A stretch of DNA of 64,000 nt from assembly GCA_963555705.1 (NCBI GenBank), contig OY743190.1, positions 37,492,929 through 37,556,928 of the forward strand, written 5' to 3'. The stretch comes from Ligustrum vulgare. Lineage: Eukaryota > Streptophyta > Magnoliopsida > Lamiales > Oleaceae. Of the stretch, positions 1-11,496 are shown in pieces. Below the pieces are notes generated by a model. That model made no database searches and was not told the origin of the DNA. It saw nothing but the letters and a program-made list of their open reading frames with translations. The translations under genes and the position numbers were made by a program. Each line of letters begins with the position of its first letter. The first letter of the stretch is position 1.

Positions 1-92
1 TTCTTGTGTTTATTTGACTGGATCTGGATCTTTCCTACGTTTTCAATTCATTATTCCGCGTTTCGTCGAGATTCCAGATTGGGATCGCGTCA
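1..92 (+). repeat. 3' end of the left LTR of element A
   Basis: The stretch matches the last ~93 bases of the LTR that ends at 3464, with a few substitutions, and ends in the same GCGTCA. It lies directly before a primer-binding site, so it is the 3' end of a 5' LTR whose start lies left of the window. Confidence 0.85.
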
Positions 93-94
93 TC

Positions 95-106
95 TGGTAT
101 CAGAGC
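95..106 (+). other. Primer-binding site, tRNA-iMet type (element A)
   Basis: TGGTATCAGAGC, two bases after the LTR end. This is the standard plant LTR-retrotransposon PBS complementary to the 3' end of initiator methionine tRNA. It fixes the orientation of element A as plus. Confidence 0.9.
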
Positions 107-521
107 TTGGATCTAAATTCAGTTTTGGTATTTCTTAACTTTTTCTTGTTTTTCTTGAGTTTTCTTGTTTTCCTTGTTCTTCGTGCTAGTAAAAATTTTC
201 CATTATTTGATCCATACAAAAATCCAACAAAAATTCAATCTTGTTTATTCTAGTCAATTCCTATCCAAATTCAATTTCGTTTGTTAAGCTGCACTCGTAG
301 TCGAATTTCGGTCTAAAAAAACAAAAAATTTATTATTTTCCCGAATATTTCGAATTTGTCTCAATTTCCAAATTCTCTTGTTCTTACTCGTGTCTTATCG
401 TGTCCTACCCTTGCATGAGTTCTTGGATTGTTTTTGAAGTGCTTGGAATGGGGATTTTGAGCGATACACAAGCGATATTTTTTTGTGAGGAATATTCTAC
501 TTATTTCTGTGAAGACTAATA

Positions 522-2163
522 ATGTCTAGCAGATGTGATTCATCATCTTCATCAGTTGGGGACAACGGGGGAATTTACAGAAGGGAGCCAGCAACTTCAT
601 CAACGAGCCACAACAAACGATCGGAAGGTATGAATAGGGTGAATAAGAATGATGTAGTTGTGATGGGGACTTTACGTGAGCAATTTGAGAAGTTGATGAC
701 TATGATGGATAAGCAGGAAGAAACTATTAATAAGTTGCATAGGGAACAAACTCATATGGGTCCTAGAGCTAGGAGGGAAGACGGGAGAGATCATAGGGGG
801 AGAAATAATCAAAGGGTTGGATATGGGTTTGATGATGATGAATTTGTGAGTGAAAGGAGTAGTATCCAATAATCTGTGGCTAGTGTAAGGAGGATAAGGG
901 GTAGAGGAGATAGGTATGAAAGGGAAAATAATAGAAGAGATCGTGGAGTTCGGGATGAAGTAGATGATAATCTAGGTAAAATAAAAATGTCTATTCCACC
1001 TTTTCATGGGATGAGTGATCCGGAGGCTTACCTAGATTGGGAGAAGAAGGTAGAGTTGATGTTTGATTGTCACAATTATTCAGAAGGAAAGAAGGTAAAG
1101 TTAGCGGTAGTTGAGTTCACCGATTATGCAATTAACTGGTGGGATCAATTGGTGAAGGATTGAAGGAGGAATGGTGAGGGGCAGTGGATACATGGCGTGA
1201 GATGAAAATCATAATGAGAAAGAGGTTTGTCCCAAGCCATTATCATAGGGATATTTATCAAAGGTTGCAGGGGCTCACGCAAGGTTCTAGGAGTGTAAAG
1301 GAATATCATAAAGACATGGAGGTAGCCATGATTAGGGCCAACATAGTGGAGGATCGGGAAGCTACAATGGCTAGATTTTTGAGTGGGCTGAACAAAGATA
1401 TTACCAACTTCATTGAGTTACAACATTATGTGGAACTAGGAGACATGGTGCATATGGCAATGAAGGTGGAGAGGCAATTGAGTCGAAAGGGGACATCTAA
1501 ACACTAACCGGGAACTTACCCTACATCATAACCGAGGAAGGATTACAATGATAAGCATGTCCCGAAGGGAAAGGAGGAACCTACAACTAAGGGTAAAAAT
1601 ATTTCTGATTTTCAACCTATTAGGGATAGAAATATTAAGTGCTTTAAGTGTTTGGGGTCGGGCCATATAGCATCACAGTGTCCAAATAAGAAAGTAACGC
1701 TCTTGCGTGAAAATGGTGAAATTAGTTCTGAGGATGAATTTAAGGGAATGCCTAGGTTGCAGGATGCGGGGGCTAATAGTAGCGATCAAGAGGGATTTAC
1801 TTATGCGGTGAAAGGGTCCCTTGTGAATAGATGTGTCCTAAATTCTCGAACTAAGATGGTTGAAATTGATGAACAACGGGATAATCTTTTCCACACTAGG
1901 TGTTTGGTAGGGAAAAAGGTTTGTGGGATGGTAATTGACGGGACAGTTGTACCAATGTGGTTAGTACATTTTTGGTGGAGAAATTGGGATTTCCTAAGGT
2001 GGAACACCCAAACCCCTATAAATTACAATGGTTAACAGAGTCGGGAGAGCTTAAAGTGAACAGGCAGGTTAATATTAAATTCACCATTGGGGGTTATAGA
2101 GATGAGGTTGTGTGTGACATGGTCCCGATGCATGTTGGGCATATTTTGTTGGGAAGGCCATGA
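522..2163 (+). pseudogene. Decayed Ty3/gypsy gag-protease (element A)
   Basis: Gag would package element RNA and protease would process it. The gag core (PPFHGMSDPEAYLDWEKK at about 988-1041, then INWWDQLV near 1131) is followed by an RNA-binding zinc knuckle C-X2-C-X4-H-X4-C at about 1640-1681 (CFKCLGSGHIASQC). A protease-like segment ends in HILLGRP at 2161. The frame is broken: TAA 870-872, TGA 1161-1163, a frameshift between about 1163 and 1184, TAA 1505-1507, another shift near the protease active site (about 1935-1960), and TGA 2161-2163. The start is the ATG at 522, about 415 bases after the PBS. The exact Ty3 lineage was not determined. The element is non-functional. Confidence 0.85.
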
Positions 2164-2683
2164 CAACATGATAAGAGAATGGTGCATGATGGGTTTAAAA
2201 ATCGATATTCTTTTGTGAATGGTGGAAAAAGGATCACTCTTGCTCGGCTATCACCTAAAGAGGTCCAAGAGGACCAATTGAAGATAAAGAGCAAGTTTGA
2301 GGGGGAAAAATAAGAGCGTTGAGGCCACGACCTCAGAAAAAGGAGAGGTGTGAAAATTGAAAACAAGAGACTTGAGGCCTCGACCTCAAAAAAAGGTGAC
2401 CTTGAGAGCGAAAAGAAAAAGAAAAGAGAGTCCACCACAAAAATGAGTTTATTTGTATTTGCTAACACATCCCTTCCTAGTTTAGCTAATTCTGTTTTGC
2501 AGGTACTAAAATCTAATCACAAAACTAAGGCCAAAGGGAAAATTAATTACCGGACAGAACAGCTCCAAAAGATGATGAACAACACAAAACATGAACAGGT
2601 CCCTCGAACCAACGAAAGCAAGAGATACATAAAGGAGATGCCATATACAGATTCGAGGTAGAATCCTTTTCAAGAAAGGGGGA
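2164..2683 (+). pseudogene. Pol remnants flanking a deletion, and PPT (element A)
   Basis: The sequence runs from post-protease coding remnants (LSPKEVQEDQ near 2250, then a Lys/Glu-rich stretch to about 2450 ending in TTKMSLFV) straight to what looks like a polyprotein tail (NPFQERGDD at about 2661-2688). No RT, RNase H or integrase lies between, so most of pol has been deleted. A purine-rich tract (about 2671-2683, AAGAAAGGGGGA) before the right LTR is the polypurine tract. Confidence 0.75.
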
Positions 2684-3464
2684 TGATATGACCCAAGATA
2701 GGAGACCGAAAGAGAAATCAAGTTACCATCGATGCAACAGCAATCTAGGTGGGAAAACAAGCAAATTTCGTGTTGGACCCCGAGTCGAGAATCAAACCCG
2801 ATCGAGTTGTTTCAAAGGGACGAAGAGAGGGCCAGCTGGGAAGGTCACGCGATCGCGCAAGCAAAGGAAGGTGCGATCGCTCACTTGCATCAAAAATCAA
2901 GTCGAGAGTTTCAAGGCTAACCAAGCGATCGCGTGAGGTTAAAGCACGCAATCGCGCGGTTGAAAACATGTCAGATTTTCGCTAATTTTAAGTTAATTTC
3001 CGCTTTATTAATTATTAAGTCTATTTACGAACCCTAGTGTGGCTAGGTCAGTTTTTAGGCGTGTTTTGACTTTATATTATGTTTTTCATTCATAACATTG
3101 AACAACTTGGTTATTATTGAATTGATGTGAGATTTTTCTCTCTAGAAAAGGAGGATTCCTTTTTCTTGTTTTTGAAGAATAGTTCATAGAACTTATAAAA
3201 TATTTCCTTGAATATTTGTGACGTTCCAGTCAGAAACTTATCAAGGAGTTTAACATCCCTTGTGGCATTTCGAAAACCTCGGTTCTTCAATCCGCATCGT
3301 CATTCATTGCGTCGTGATTGTTGGGTCCAGGTCCTATCGTCAATTTTATCTTTCCAGTATTTTAATTCTTGTGTTCTTGTGTTTGTTTGGCTGAATCTGG
3401 ATCTTCCTACGTTTTCAATTCATTATTCCGCGTTTCTTCGAGATTCCTGATTGGGATTGCGTCA
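2684..3464 (+). repeat. Right LTR of element A
   Basis: About 781 bases, starting TGATATGACC after the PPT and ending TTGCGTCA. Its last ~93 bases match positions 1-92. It holds several GCGATCGC-like palindromes at about 2847-2957. No coding content is supported. Confidence 0.85.
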
Positions 3465-4000
3465 CATTCTCCCCCATTTGAATCCGCTTATGTCCTCGTA
3501 GCAGGAAGTGAACTTCATATCAACACGCATTTTCTTCAATTGCAAGAATCAAGAGGCATCATACCCTCATGGACAGGCATTCACAAGATTGTACTCCCAC
3601 ACTTGCTCGCAGTAACTTGTACATTCTTCCTCCGACACCACCCTTCACCATATGCCCCCATAAACACTAGTTCTTCGGTGGAAGGCCTCCAAACCGCAGC
3701 GCCTCCAGCACATGTCGGAACACGTACCCACTACATTCTCGTGGGCCCTGCAAAATGCTCTCCACAAAACTCTTTGAAAGGCAATCGCGCAACGCTGCCC
3801 AACACACACATCTTCCCCATAACTTCCTTCTTTGTGTTTCGCATGCTTGCCGACACGATCCGTGGCCCAAAATCTTTTTTTCCGTAAGAATTCATGTCAT
3901 TGATCTCGACAAGAGCAACAACGCATTTAAGCGGTCCCGCTCTGATACCAACTTTCACGGATCGCGGGTTTAGCTCCCGAGGTTTATCGCCTCTAGGTAG
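3465..4000 (-). mobile_element. Fragment of a minus-strand LTR element (C)
   Basis: GCTCTGATACCA at 3939-3950 is the exact reverse complement of the tRNA-iMet primer site, so this piece carries the start of an LTR element oriented to the left. The open frames here show no recognisable domain. The LTR that should lie right of 3952 has no clear terminus, so the fragment is old or truncated. Confidence 0.5.
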
Positions 4001-4800
4001 CTTATCTCTCATTCATTGGCCGACAAGGCAGATGGATATGATGTAAGGGAAATACTTGCAATATGATCATATCATTAGAGCACTTAATAGTAAAATAGGC
4101 CAACCGTCTAGCTGTTTCCGGCTTGCCGAACCGTATGAGGAGATAAACATTTTCACTGCCTGACACTTAGGCTTGTTAGAACATTTGTTCTGAATGCATA
4201 CAAGTAGAGATTAACATTAATCTCACTAATATGAGTAATCAAATTGGAACCATTAGAGTACTTTATTGATTAATGGAATAGATTTCAAGGATGAACTTTA
4301 AAATCTTGCTGTAACTACGAGGACTATTATATATTTGACCCAACAAAGGAACTTAGACCCAAGATGACATTATGATAAGAAAGGATTTTTCCTCGTTGCT
4401 TACTACGGTGATATATTGACTTTTGGGTCCTTGTTGACTTCTGACGTGTGATATTCCATCCCGAACCAAGAATTTCGTTTAGATTGTTGTGAAAACGATT
4501 AATTGGATATGAAGTCTAACCTCTTTTATGTCTTTATTATTATATTTTTGAATAAAAAAAATAATAAAATGAATTCTATATATAAGGTATATTTACATTT
4601 TACATATTTTATACTATATTTTACGTAATAGTAACAAATAACACTATTGGAAATTAATCGGGTAAGAACGATTCTGGAAGGAAAGTCAATGTCCGGAAAA
4701 GTTTAAACTATTTTTAAGAGTTCGAGTTCCATCTGTCAATATTATTAACATAAATCCAATCACTTATATGTTAATTTATATTTTTATATTTATTTGATTG
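4001..4800. other. AT-rich spacer left of element D
   Basis: No supported gene, domain or clear repeat. It was contiguous with the sequence right of 14255 before element D inserted. It could be the decayed LTR of fragment C. Confidence 0.5.
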
Positions 4801-5354
4801 TGATGGACAATAATTCTCTCTAGCCCGAACATCACCCGTTATTTTCCCCGACCAGTATGTGTCCCCCCCGAGGACCATATACCCCGAGGAGATACTTCAC
4901 ATGTTCCAGTCCCTATGTTGGTCGGAGTCATAGCTGCTCGGGGTTGTCCTCGAGACCGGACGTGGGGCCCCCTATCTGTCGTGTAATATGCCTATTTTTA
5001 CGGATGCTAGGAGTCCTCCCCTCATCCAAAATCTGATGATACAATCCCTGAAAAGTAGGAAGATGATTCCTAACGGGACTCATGCAACAAAGGTATTTCA
5101 GTCATATTATAACTCGTTTAGATATCTCTATATCTATAAATAGGTGGCTCTCAATCACAAGACAGGTACACAATTCTTATTTTTTCAGTATATAGCCTCT
5201 TGCATAAATCTTCATCTTCCTCTTTACTGACTTAAGCATCGGAGGGGCGACGAGGACACACCTCCTCGCCTTTATTGCAGGTATTCGAAGTTCCAGTTCG
5301 TGCGAGATTGTTGATCAAGCTCGAGATATTGAGGTACAATTTTCTGCATCATCA
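4801..5354 (+). repeat. 5' LTR of element D
   Basis: It begins TGATGGACAATAATT and ends GCATCATCA. Compared with the 3' LTR it lacks 33 bases of the U3 region around 4853. A TATA box lies at 5135-5144. Confidence 0.95.
5135..5144 (+). promoter_or_regulatory. TATA box of the element D LTR
   Basis: TATAAATAGG in the middle of the LTR, conserved at 14031-14040 in the 3' LTR. It is placed as expected for the promoter of the genomic RNA. Confidence 0.75.
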
Positions 5355-5355
5355 T

Positions 5356-5373
5356 TGGCGTCGTCTGTGGGAA
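5356..5373 (+). other. Primer-binding site of element D
   Basis: TGGCGTCGTCTGTGGGAA begins one base after the LTR end, where a PBS belongs. It starts TGG, complementary to a tRNA CCA end. I have not assigned the tRNA with certainty. Confidence 0.8.
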
Positions 5374-5388
5374 TCGAAACTAGAAGTC

Positions 5389-7907
5389 ATGGTTAATATA
5401 CGTTCTGGACTTCCGCAAGCAAACTTACCTGCCCATGATCACACTGTCGAGGGAGAGCAGGTACCCCAAGCAACACCACCAGACCAGTCTACGCTACCAG
5501 GAAACCAGACATCACACCCCCAACCCGCTGCTGATACCAGGCAGCATTGGAGGAGCTCCGTCAACAGGTTGCTACCCTCATACAGATGCTCACGCGGCAG
5601 AGCCAACGCGTTACCCCGACAACCGAGGATGGGAATGCTTCACGAGTTCAGCCGCAGAACCATGCCCCTAATATTGGTAGGGCCAGTACTTCGGAATTGT
5701 CGCCATCGCCTCCAAACGTGAGCTCTAGAACGGTGGCCATGCCCCCTGCCGAACTCGCGAGAATTATCCAGGATGGAATAGCAGCGGGTATACGACAAAA
5801 CACACAGGCCCCAGCGGGGTTCACCTCGAACACACCATTCACGCCAGATGTTTTGGCCTTTCCCCTACCGGACATGTTCAAGTTCCCGAGAATAAAAGAG
5901 TATGATGGTACAACCGATCCAGTGAACCATCTTAATATGTACACTGATGTTATGAATTTGCAAGTCGCCCCCGATCAGGTTATGTGCAAGGCTTTTCCCC
6001 AAACTTTGACAAGTGCCGCTAGAGATTGGTTCTCTACTCTTGAACCAAACTCTATTCCGACATTCTAGGATCTTGCTAATAAATTTTCGGCCTTCTTTGC
6101 AAGTAGTAAGCGTATAAGGAAGACAGCTGCTTCGCTCATGAGACTCAGCCAAGGACAGAATGAGACACTGCGCGAATTCATGACCAGGTTCAACGCAGAA
6201 AGGTTGCAAGTCCCCGACCTTCATATTTCTGCTGCCGTATCAGCTCTTACTTAGACTGTAAGGTGTGAGGCCTTCAAGATGTCCCTATCAAAAACACCTC
6301 CAAAATCTGTGACTGACCTTCCCACTCGGGCTGAGAAGTACGTGAATATGGAGGAAGCCATGTATCCGAAGAAGAGCGATACAACCCCCGAAAAATCTGA
6401 AAGGAAGGATAACAAAAACGATCGAAAGAGACAGCCTGATGACAGTTCAAGGCAGGGGCGTGATCGTGATGATCGGGGAAAAGCAAGGACAGAGCAGCCG
6501 CCTTCTTTCACTCCTTTGAACACCCCTCGGGCCGATATCCTTATGGAGATCAAGGATATGAAGGAATTGAAGTGGTGAGCCAGAATCAGGTCCCCGCCAG
6601 ATACGCGTGACAAGAGCAAGTACTGTGATTTTCACCGTGACCATGGGCATACCACCGAGACTTGCTACGCCTTACAGCGAGAGATAGAAGCATTGATCAA
6701 GAGGGGTTTCCTGAAAACATATGCGGGGAATGACAAGTGGCAGAAGCATGATCATGAACAGGGTCAGCCTACGGCTAGAACAATCAATGTTATCATTGGT
6801 GGAACAGCTTCAGGGGGAGCCTCACAAAATGGGCGCAATATATATGCTAGAAAATCCTCGGGACCCGGGCCTGTTTGTCACCCGGAAATCACATTTGGGT
6901 CTGACGATATGGAAGGAGTGATCACCCCTCATGACGATGCTATGGTAATTACAGTAATCATAGCTAACTACGAGGTGAGGAGAATACTGGTAGACAATGG
7001 AAGCGCAGCTAATATGTTATCGCATGAAGCTTTCATTAAAATGGGGATATCAACGAGCAGCCTAAGGCCTATTAGGACTCCCCTACAGGGATTTGGGGGG
7101 AGTATCATCATGCCCGAAGGCACTACCGAGCTTCCTTTAACATTGGGGACAGACCCCAAGCAGGCAATAGAAATAAAAATGTTTCATGTTGTGAGGGCTC
7201 CTATGACGTACAACGCAATACTTGGCCGACCACTGTTGAACAACATTAAAGCAATAGTGTCAACATATCATCTTGCCATGAAATTTCCAATAGTAGAAGG
7301 TGTGGGGGTTGTTCGGGGAGACCAGACAGTAGCAAGGCAGTGTTATGTTACTAGTGTCAAGAACCTCCTAGCTGAGGTTACACAGGTAGATGCAATGGAG
7401 CCCAACCTCGAGCACCGAGGTAGGCTTTCCCCAGTTGAGGAATTGTTGGAGGTCGAGGTCGGACCAGGGAAGAATGTCATCATTGGTCGGGATCTCGATG
7501 ACGGTCTGAAAATCGTGCTCACACAGTGTTTGAAAGAGAACATTGATGTATTTTCCTGGAGTGTTGAGGACATGCTTGGAATTGAGCCCAAGATTTCCGC
7601 GCACAGTTTAAACGTAAAACCCGATGCACGGCCCATTAAACAAAGGAAGAGACAGTTCGCCCCTGATCGTCGAATTGTGATTCAAGAAGAGATTGGTAAG
7701 CTCTTAAAGGCAGGGTTCATCAGGGAGGTTCACTACCCAGACTGGCTTGCAAACGTGGTATTGGTAAAGAAGAGCAATGGAAAGTGGCGAGTTTGTGTGG
7801 ACTATACTGATCTGAATAAAGCATGCCCCAAGGACAGCTATCCGTTACCACGAATTGACAACCTCGTGGACAACACCTCGGGCCATAAAGATGTACATCT
7901 TCCTTGA
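5389..7907 (+). pseudogene. Gag-protease and RT N-terminus of element D, broken
   Basis: Structural protein, protease and the first part of RT. The first ATG after the PBS is 5389 (MVNIRSGL). A one-base shift near 5541 moves the frame to the one carrying the gag core: PPAELARII (about 5745), FPRIKEYDGTTDPVNHL (about 5884), RDWFSTL (about 6021). The zinc knuckle at 6624-6665 is C-X2-H-X4-H-X4-C, typical of Tat elements. Protease has ILVDNGSA at about 6984-7007 and later ILGRPLL. RT begins around 7610 with IKQRKRQF, RVCVDYTDLNKACPKD and YPLPRIDNL. Three in-frame stops (TAG 6066-6068, TAG 6252-6254, TGA 6576-6578) and a one-base insertion near 7888 disable it. The first TAG replaces an expected Trp codon. 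Confidence 0.9.
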
Positions 7908-10638
7908 CGCATTTTCAGGTTACCCCCAAATCCCCATGGCAGAGGATGATCAGGAAAAAACATCATTTATGACTGATTCAGCGATCTATTGTTATAAGGT
8001 CATGCCCTTTGGCCTGAAGAATGCTGGCGCAACCTATCAGAGGTTGATAAACAAGGTCTTTGCAGGATTGATTGGGAAAAACATTGAGGCGTATGTTGAT
8101 GACATGGTTGTCAAAAGTATAGAAGCTGACAGACACGTTCATGACCTCGAGGAAGTGTTCTTCACGCTCGGAAAGTACATGATGAAATTGAACCTCGCTA
8201 AATGTGTGTTCGGGGTATCGTCGGGAAAGTTCTTGGGCTTCATGATCACTCATCCAGTTATAGAGGCCAACCCCGATAAGATACAGGCTCTAATTTCAAT
8301 GGAGTCTCCCAAAAATAGAAAAGATGTTCAGAAGCTGATTGGCCAAGTAGCAGCGCTTAACAGATTCATGTCAAGAGCATCTGACAAGTGTTTCCCCTTT
8401 TTCAGAAAAATTAGGGGAAATAAGAGCTTCGAATGGAATGAGGAATGTGAGCATGCGCTGCGACATCTGAAAGAATCCCTAGCAATGCCTCCTGTACTTA
8501 CAAAACCAAGTCCAGGAGAAGTTTTATCCCTATACTTAGCTGTCTCCCAGAATGCAGTAAGCGCAGTACTCGTCAAGGAGGTTGGTGGAGCCCAGCAGCC
8601 CATATATTATGTCAGCAAAGTCCTCCTTGACGCTGAAACCCGTTACACCCTTGCAGAGCAATTGGCGTTGGCACTAGTTGTGGCTGCAAGGAAGTTGAGG
8701 CAGTACTTCCAATCACATGCGATCGTGGTACTTACAAATCAGCCCTTGAAGCATATACTTCAAAAGCTCGATGTATTCGAGAGATTGCTAAAATGGGCCA
8801 TTGAACTTGGGGAGTTTGATATTGAGTTCAAGCCCCGACCATCGGTAAAGGCACAGACCTTGGCGGATTTTATTGCTGAGCTCACACCAAGGCCTCGGGA
8901 GCCAACAGATAGCCCGAGCATATCTGATTACTGCTGGAAATTTTTTTTGGATGGAGTATCCAACTCCTCGGGCTCGGGTGCAGGGGTCATACTTATAAGC
9001 CCAGACGGACAGGTTGAAATACAGTGCGCTTTGAGATTTGAATTTGAAACAACAAACAACGAAGCAGAATACGAAGCCGTCATCATTGGGCTTGAGGTTG
9101 CTCACAACCTTGAACTTAATCATGTAAAGGTATACAGTGATTCCCAGCTTGTAGTAGGACAAATCGATGGCACATTCGAGAAGAAAGAAGAGAAGATGAG
9201 TTTATACTGCCTGCGTGTTCACAACCTACAGAGAATGTTCGGAAGTTGTGAGATCATGAAAATACCTAGATCAGAAAACATCAAGGCCGATTCACTTTCT
9301 AGACTTGTGTTCATGAGCGTTGATAATCTTGAGAGAAGCGTTCACATGAAATATGTGTCACACCCCAGTATTGACCCGAGGCCCGCGATTATGGACATTA
9401 ATCATGAGCCATCATGGATGGACCCCATCACCAAGTTTTTGACCAAAGGAAGTCTCCCCGGTGACCAGAGGGAGGCCAGGACATTTAAACAAAGAGCAGC
9501 AAGGTACTGCATGATAAACGGAGTTCTTTTTAGAAGAAGTTTTACCCTGTCCTATCTCAGATGTCTCAAAACTTCTGAAGCTACTCAAGCTCTTGCAGAA
9601 GTACATGAAGGCATGTGTGGGAATCACCAGGGCGCTAGATCATTAGCCCACAGACTCCTCAGATACGGATACTATTGGCCGACCATGAGGACAGATGCTG
9701 TAAATTATATGAAGAGGTGTGACAAGTGTCAGAGGCACGGAAATATCATACACCGACCAGCCGAAGATCAAACTCCTATTCCGTCTTTGGGACCGTTTGA
9801 ACAGTGTGGAATCGATATCTTGGGCCCTTTTCCCATTGCACGAGGACAGTTGAAGATCATAGCAGTGGCAGTTGAATATTTCACTAAGTGGGTGGAGGCA
9901 GAACCCCTAGCAACAATTTCAGAACCCGAACTAAGATCTTTCGTTTGGAAATCTATCAAATGTAGGTTTGGCTTACCAAGAGTATTGATAACGGACAATG
10001 GCAGACAGTTTGATAATGAGCAAATCAAAAACTTTTGTGCAAGTCTTCATATTGATCACCGTCAGACATCAGTTGCGCACCCCTAAAGTAATGGGCTTGC
10101 AGAAGTCACGAACAGGATAATACTCCAAGACCTTCTCACGAGGATAGGAGATGCACGAGGCTCTTGGCCCGAGCAACTACCCGCCATACTTTGGTCTTAT
10201 ATGACCACACACCGAATAGCTAATGGGGAAACTCCATTCATGCTTGCCTTTGGGATAGAGGCGACAATCCCCATTGAAGTAGGCATGCCCAGTTACAGGC
10301 GTCTTTTCCCAAACATGGAAGGGGAATGTATTGGCGAGCACCTCAATTTGCTTGAGGAAGTTCGTGAGCAGGCAAGCACGAGGATAGCGTCATACCAGAA
10401 TAGAACGGCCAAGTACTTCAGCAGAAAGGTTACACCAAGAAAGGTTAGGGCAGGAGATCTTGTGTTGAGGAAAGCAGAAGCAGCTGGTCATCCACCAGGT
10501 AAGCTCGGGGCATCTTGGGAGGGACCCTATGAAGTCATACGACAGACCCGAGGAGGATCATACAGTTTTCGGGATCTCAAAGGAACGCCACTACCAAGAC
10601 CTTGGAATGCAGATAATCTCAAAATCTACTACAAGTAG
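7855..10638 (+). pseudogene. Pol of element D: RT, RNase H, aRNase H, integrase
   Basis: Continues RT in the next frame (YIFLDAFSGY at about 7892) with the catalytic YVDD at 8092-8103. The Ty3-type RNase H follows (YYVSKVLLDAETRYTLAEQ, about 8606-8662). A second, archaeal-type RNase H begins about 8935 with FFLDGVSNSSGSGAG, then NNEAEYEAVI, YSDSQLV and ENIKADSLSRL, keeping its D, E, D and D residues. Integrase shows the H-H-C-C zinc region (GNHQGARSLAH to CDKCQRH, about 9620-9736) and core motifs GIDILGPFP and LITDNGRQF. A TAA at 10084-10086 replaces an expected Gln codon in the integrase core; the same frame then runs to 10638 (NLKIYYK). Without readthrough the integrase is inactive. Confidence 0.92.
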
Positions 10639-10775
10639 CAGTATCAAACTTTGCAGTTCATTCCCTTTACTTTGTTTTTATTTTTTAATTTTTGTTATGG
10701 CCTGCGTGCCAACTTTTATTTTTCCAAGAACATCTCTGAATAAAAGGTACTTCTCACCGATTATGTTTTTCATCT

Positions 10776-10875
10776 CGAAAGCCTTCCCCACGAGGAAGCA
10801 CACAAAGTCTTGCCCATGAGCAAGCACTCGAAAGCCTTCCCCATGAGGAAGCACGCAAAGCTTGGCCCACGAGAA
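10776..10875 (+). repeat. Short direct repeats in the element D 3' region
   Basis: CGAAAGCCTTCCCCA followed by a (c/t)GAGGAAGCAC tail occurs twice (near 10779 and 10828). Related TTGCCCA/TTGGCCCA units lie between and after them. No coding potential is supported in this stretch. Confidence 0.65.
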
Positions 10876-10989
10876 GGAAACTCAAACACTAACCCCGAGC
10901 ATCACCTATAGCACTTCCATCATAATTACGGTTCTTAATGATCGGGGTTCCAGACATGATCGGGGTTCTAGACATGATCGGGGGTTACA

Positions 10990-11335
10990 CATCGCGTTTA
11001 TTATCAATCCCCGTCACCGAGATTAAACATGATGTTCATTAATAATCCTTTACTCGAGGTTATAACATAATGTTCATCAATAATCTTTGCTCGAGGTTAT
11101 TACTTGATGTTCATTAATAATCCTTTACTCGGGGTTGTAACATGATGTTCATCTATAATCTTTGCTCGTGGTTATTACTTGATGTTAATCATTAATCCCC
11201 TGATCGGGGTTATAACATAATGTTCATCAATAATCTTTGCTCGAGGTTATTACTTGATGTTTACTATTAATCCTCTGCTCGAGGAACGTACATAATGTTA
11301 TTATTAAACCTTAAGCTCAGGGTTAGTACATATTT
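10990..11335 (+). repeat. Tandem array of 37-38-bp units (element D)
   Basis: About eight degenerate units built on AATAATCnTTnCTCGAGG followed by TTATnACnTnATGTTCAT. Two unit variants alternate (CCTTTACTCGAGG and CTTTGCTCGAGG), giving a higher-order period near 75 bases. It sits between pol and the antisense gene, the same position in which Retand elements carry an amplified tandem repeat. Confidence 0.8.
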
Positions 11336-11496
11336 TAAATCCCATGATCAGGGTTGCACCTATGCTCGGTATGTAAAGATCATGTTCTATGCTCGTACGC
11401 TACTGTTCAAATATACGTAATGCCAAAAAACAGATCTTCATTACAAAACTTATAAAGAAGTTTATACAAAAAAAAAAAATGTGTTCGGGGTCCGAA

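Noticed and set aside
3667..4012. Overlapping open frames on both strands in fragment C
   Set aside because: No domain in any frame. The only supported signal is the reversed primer-binding site.
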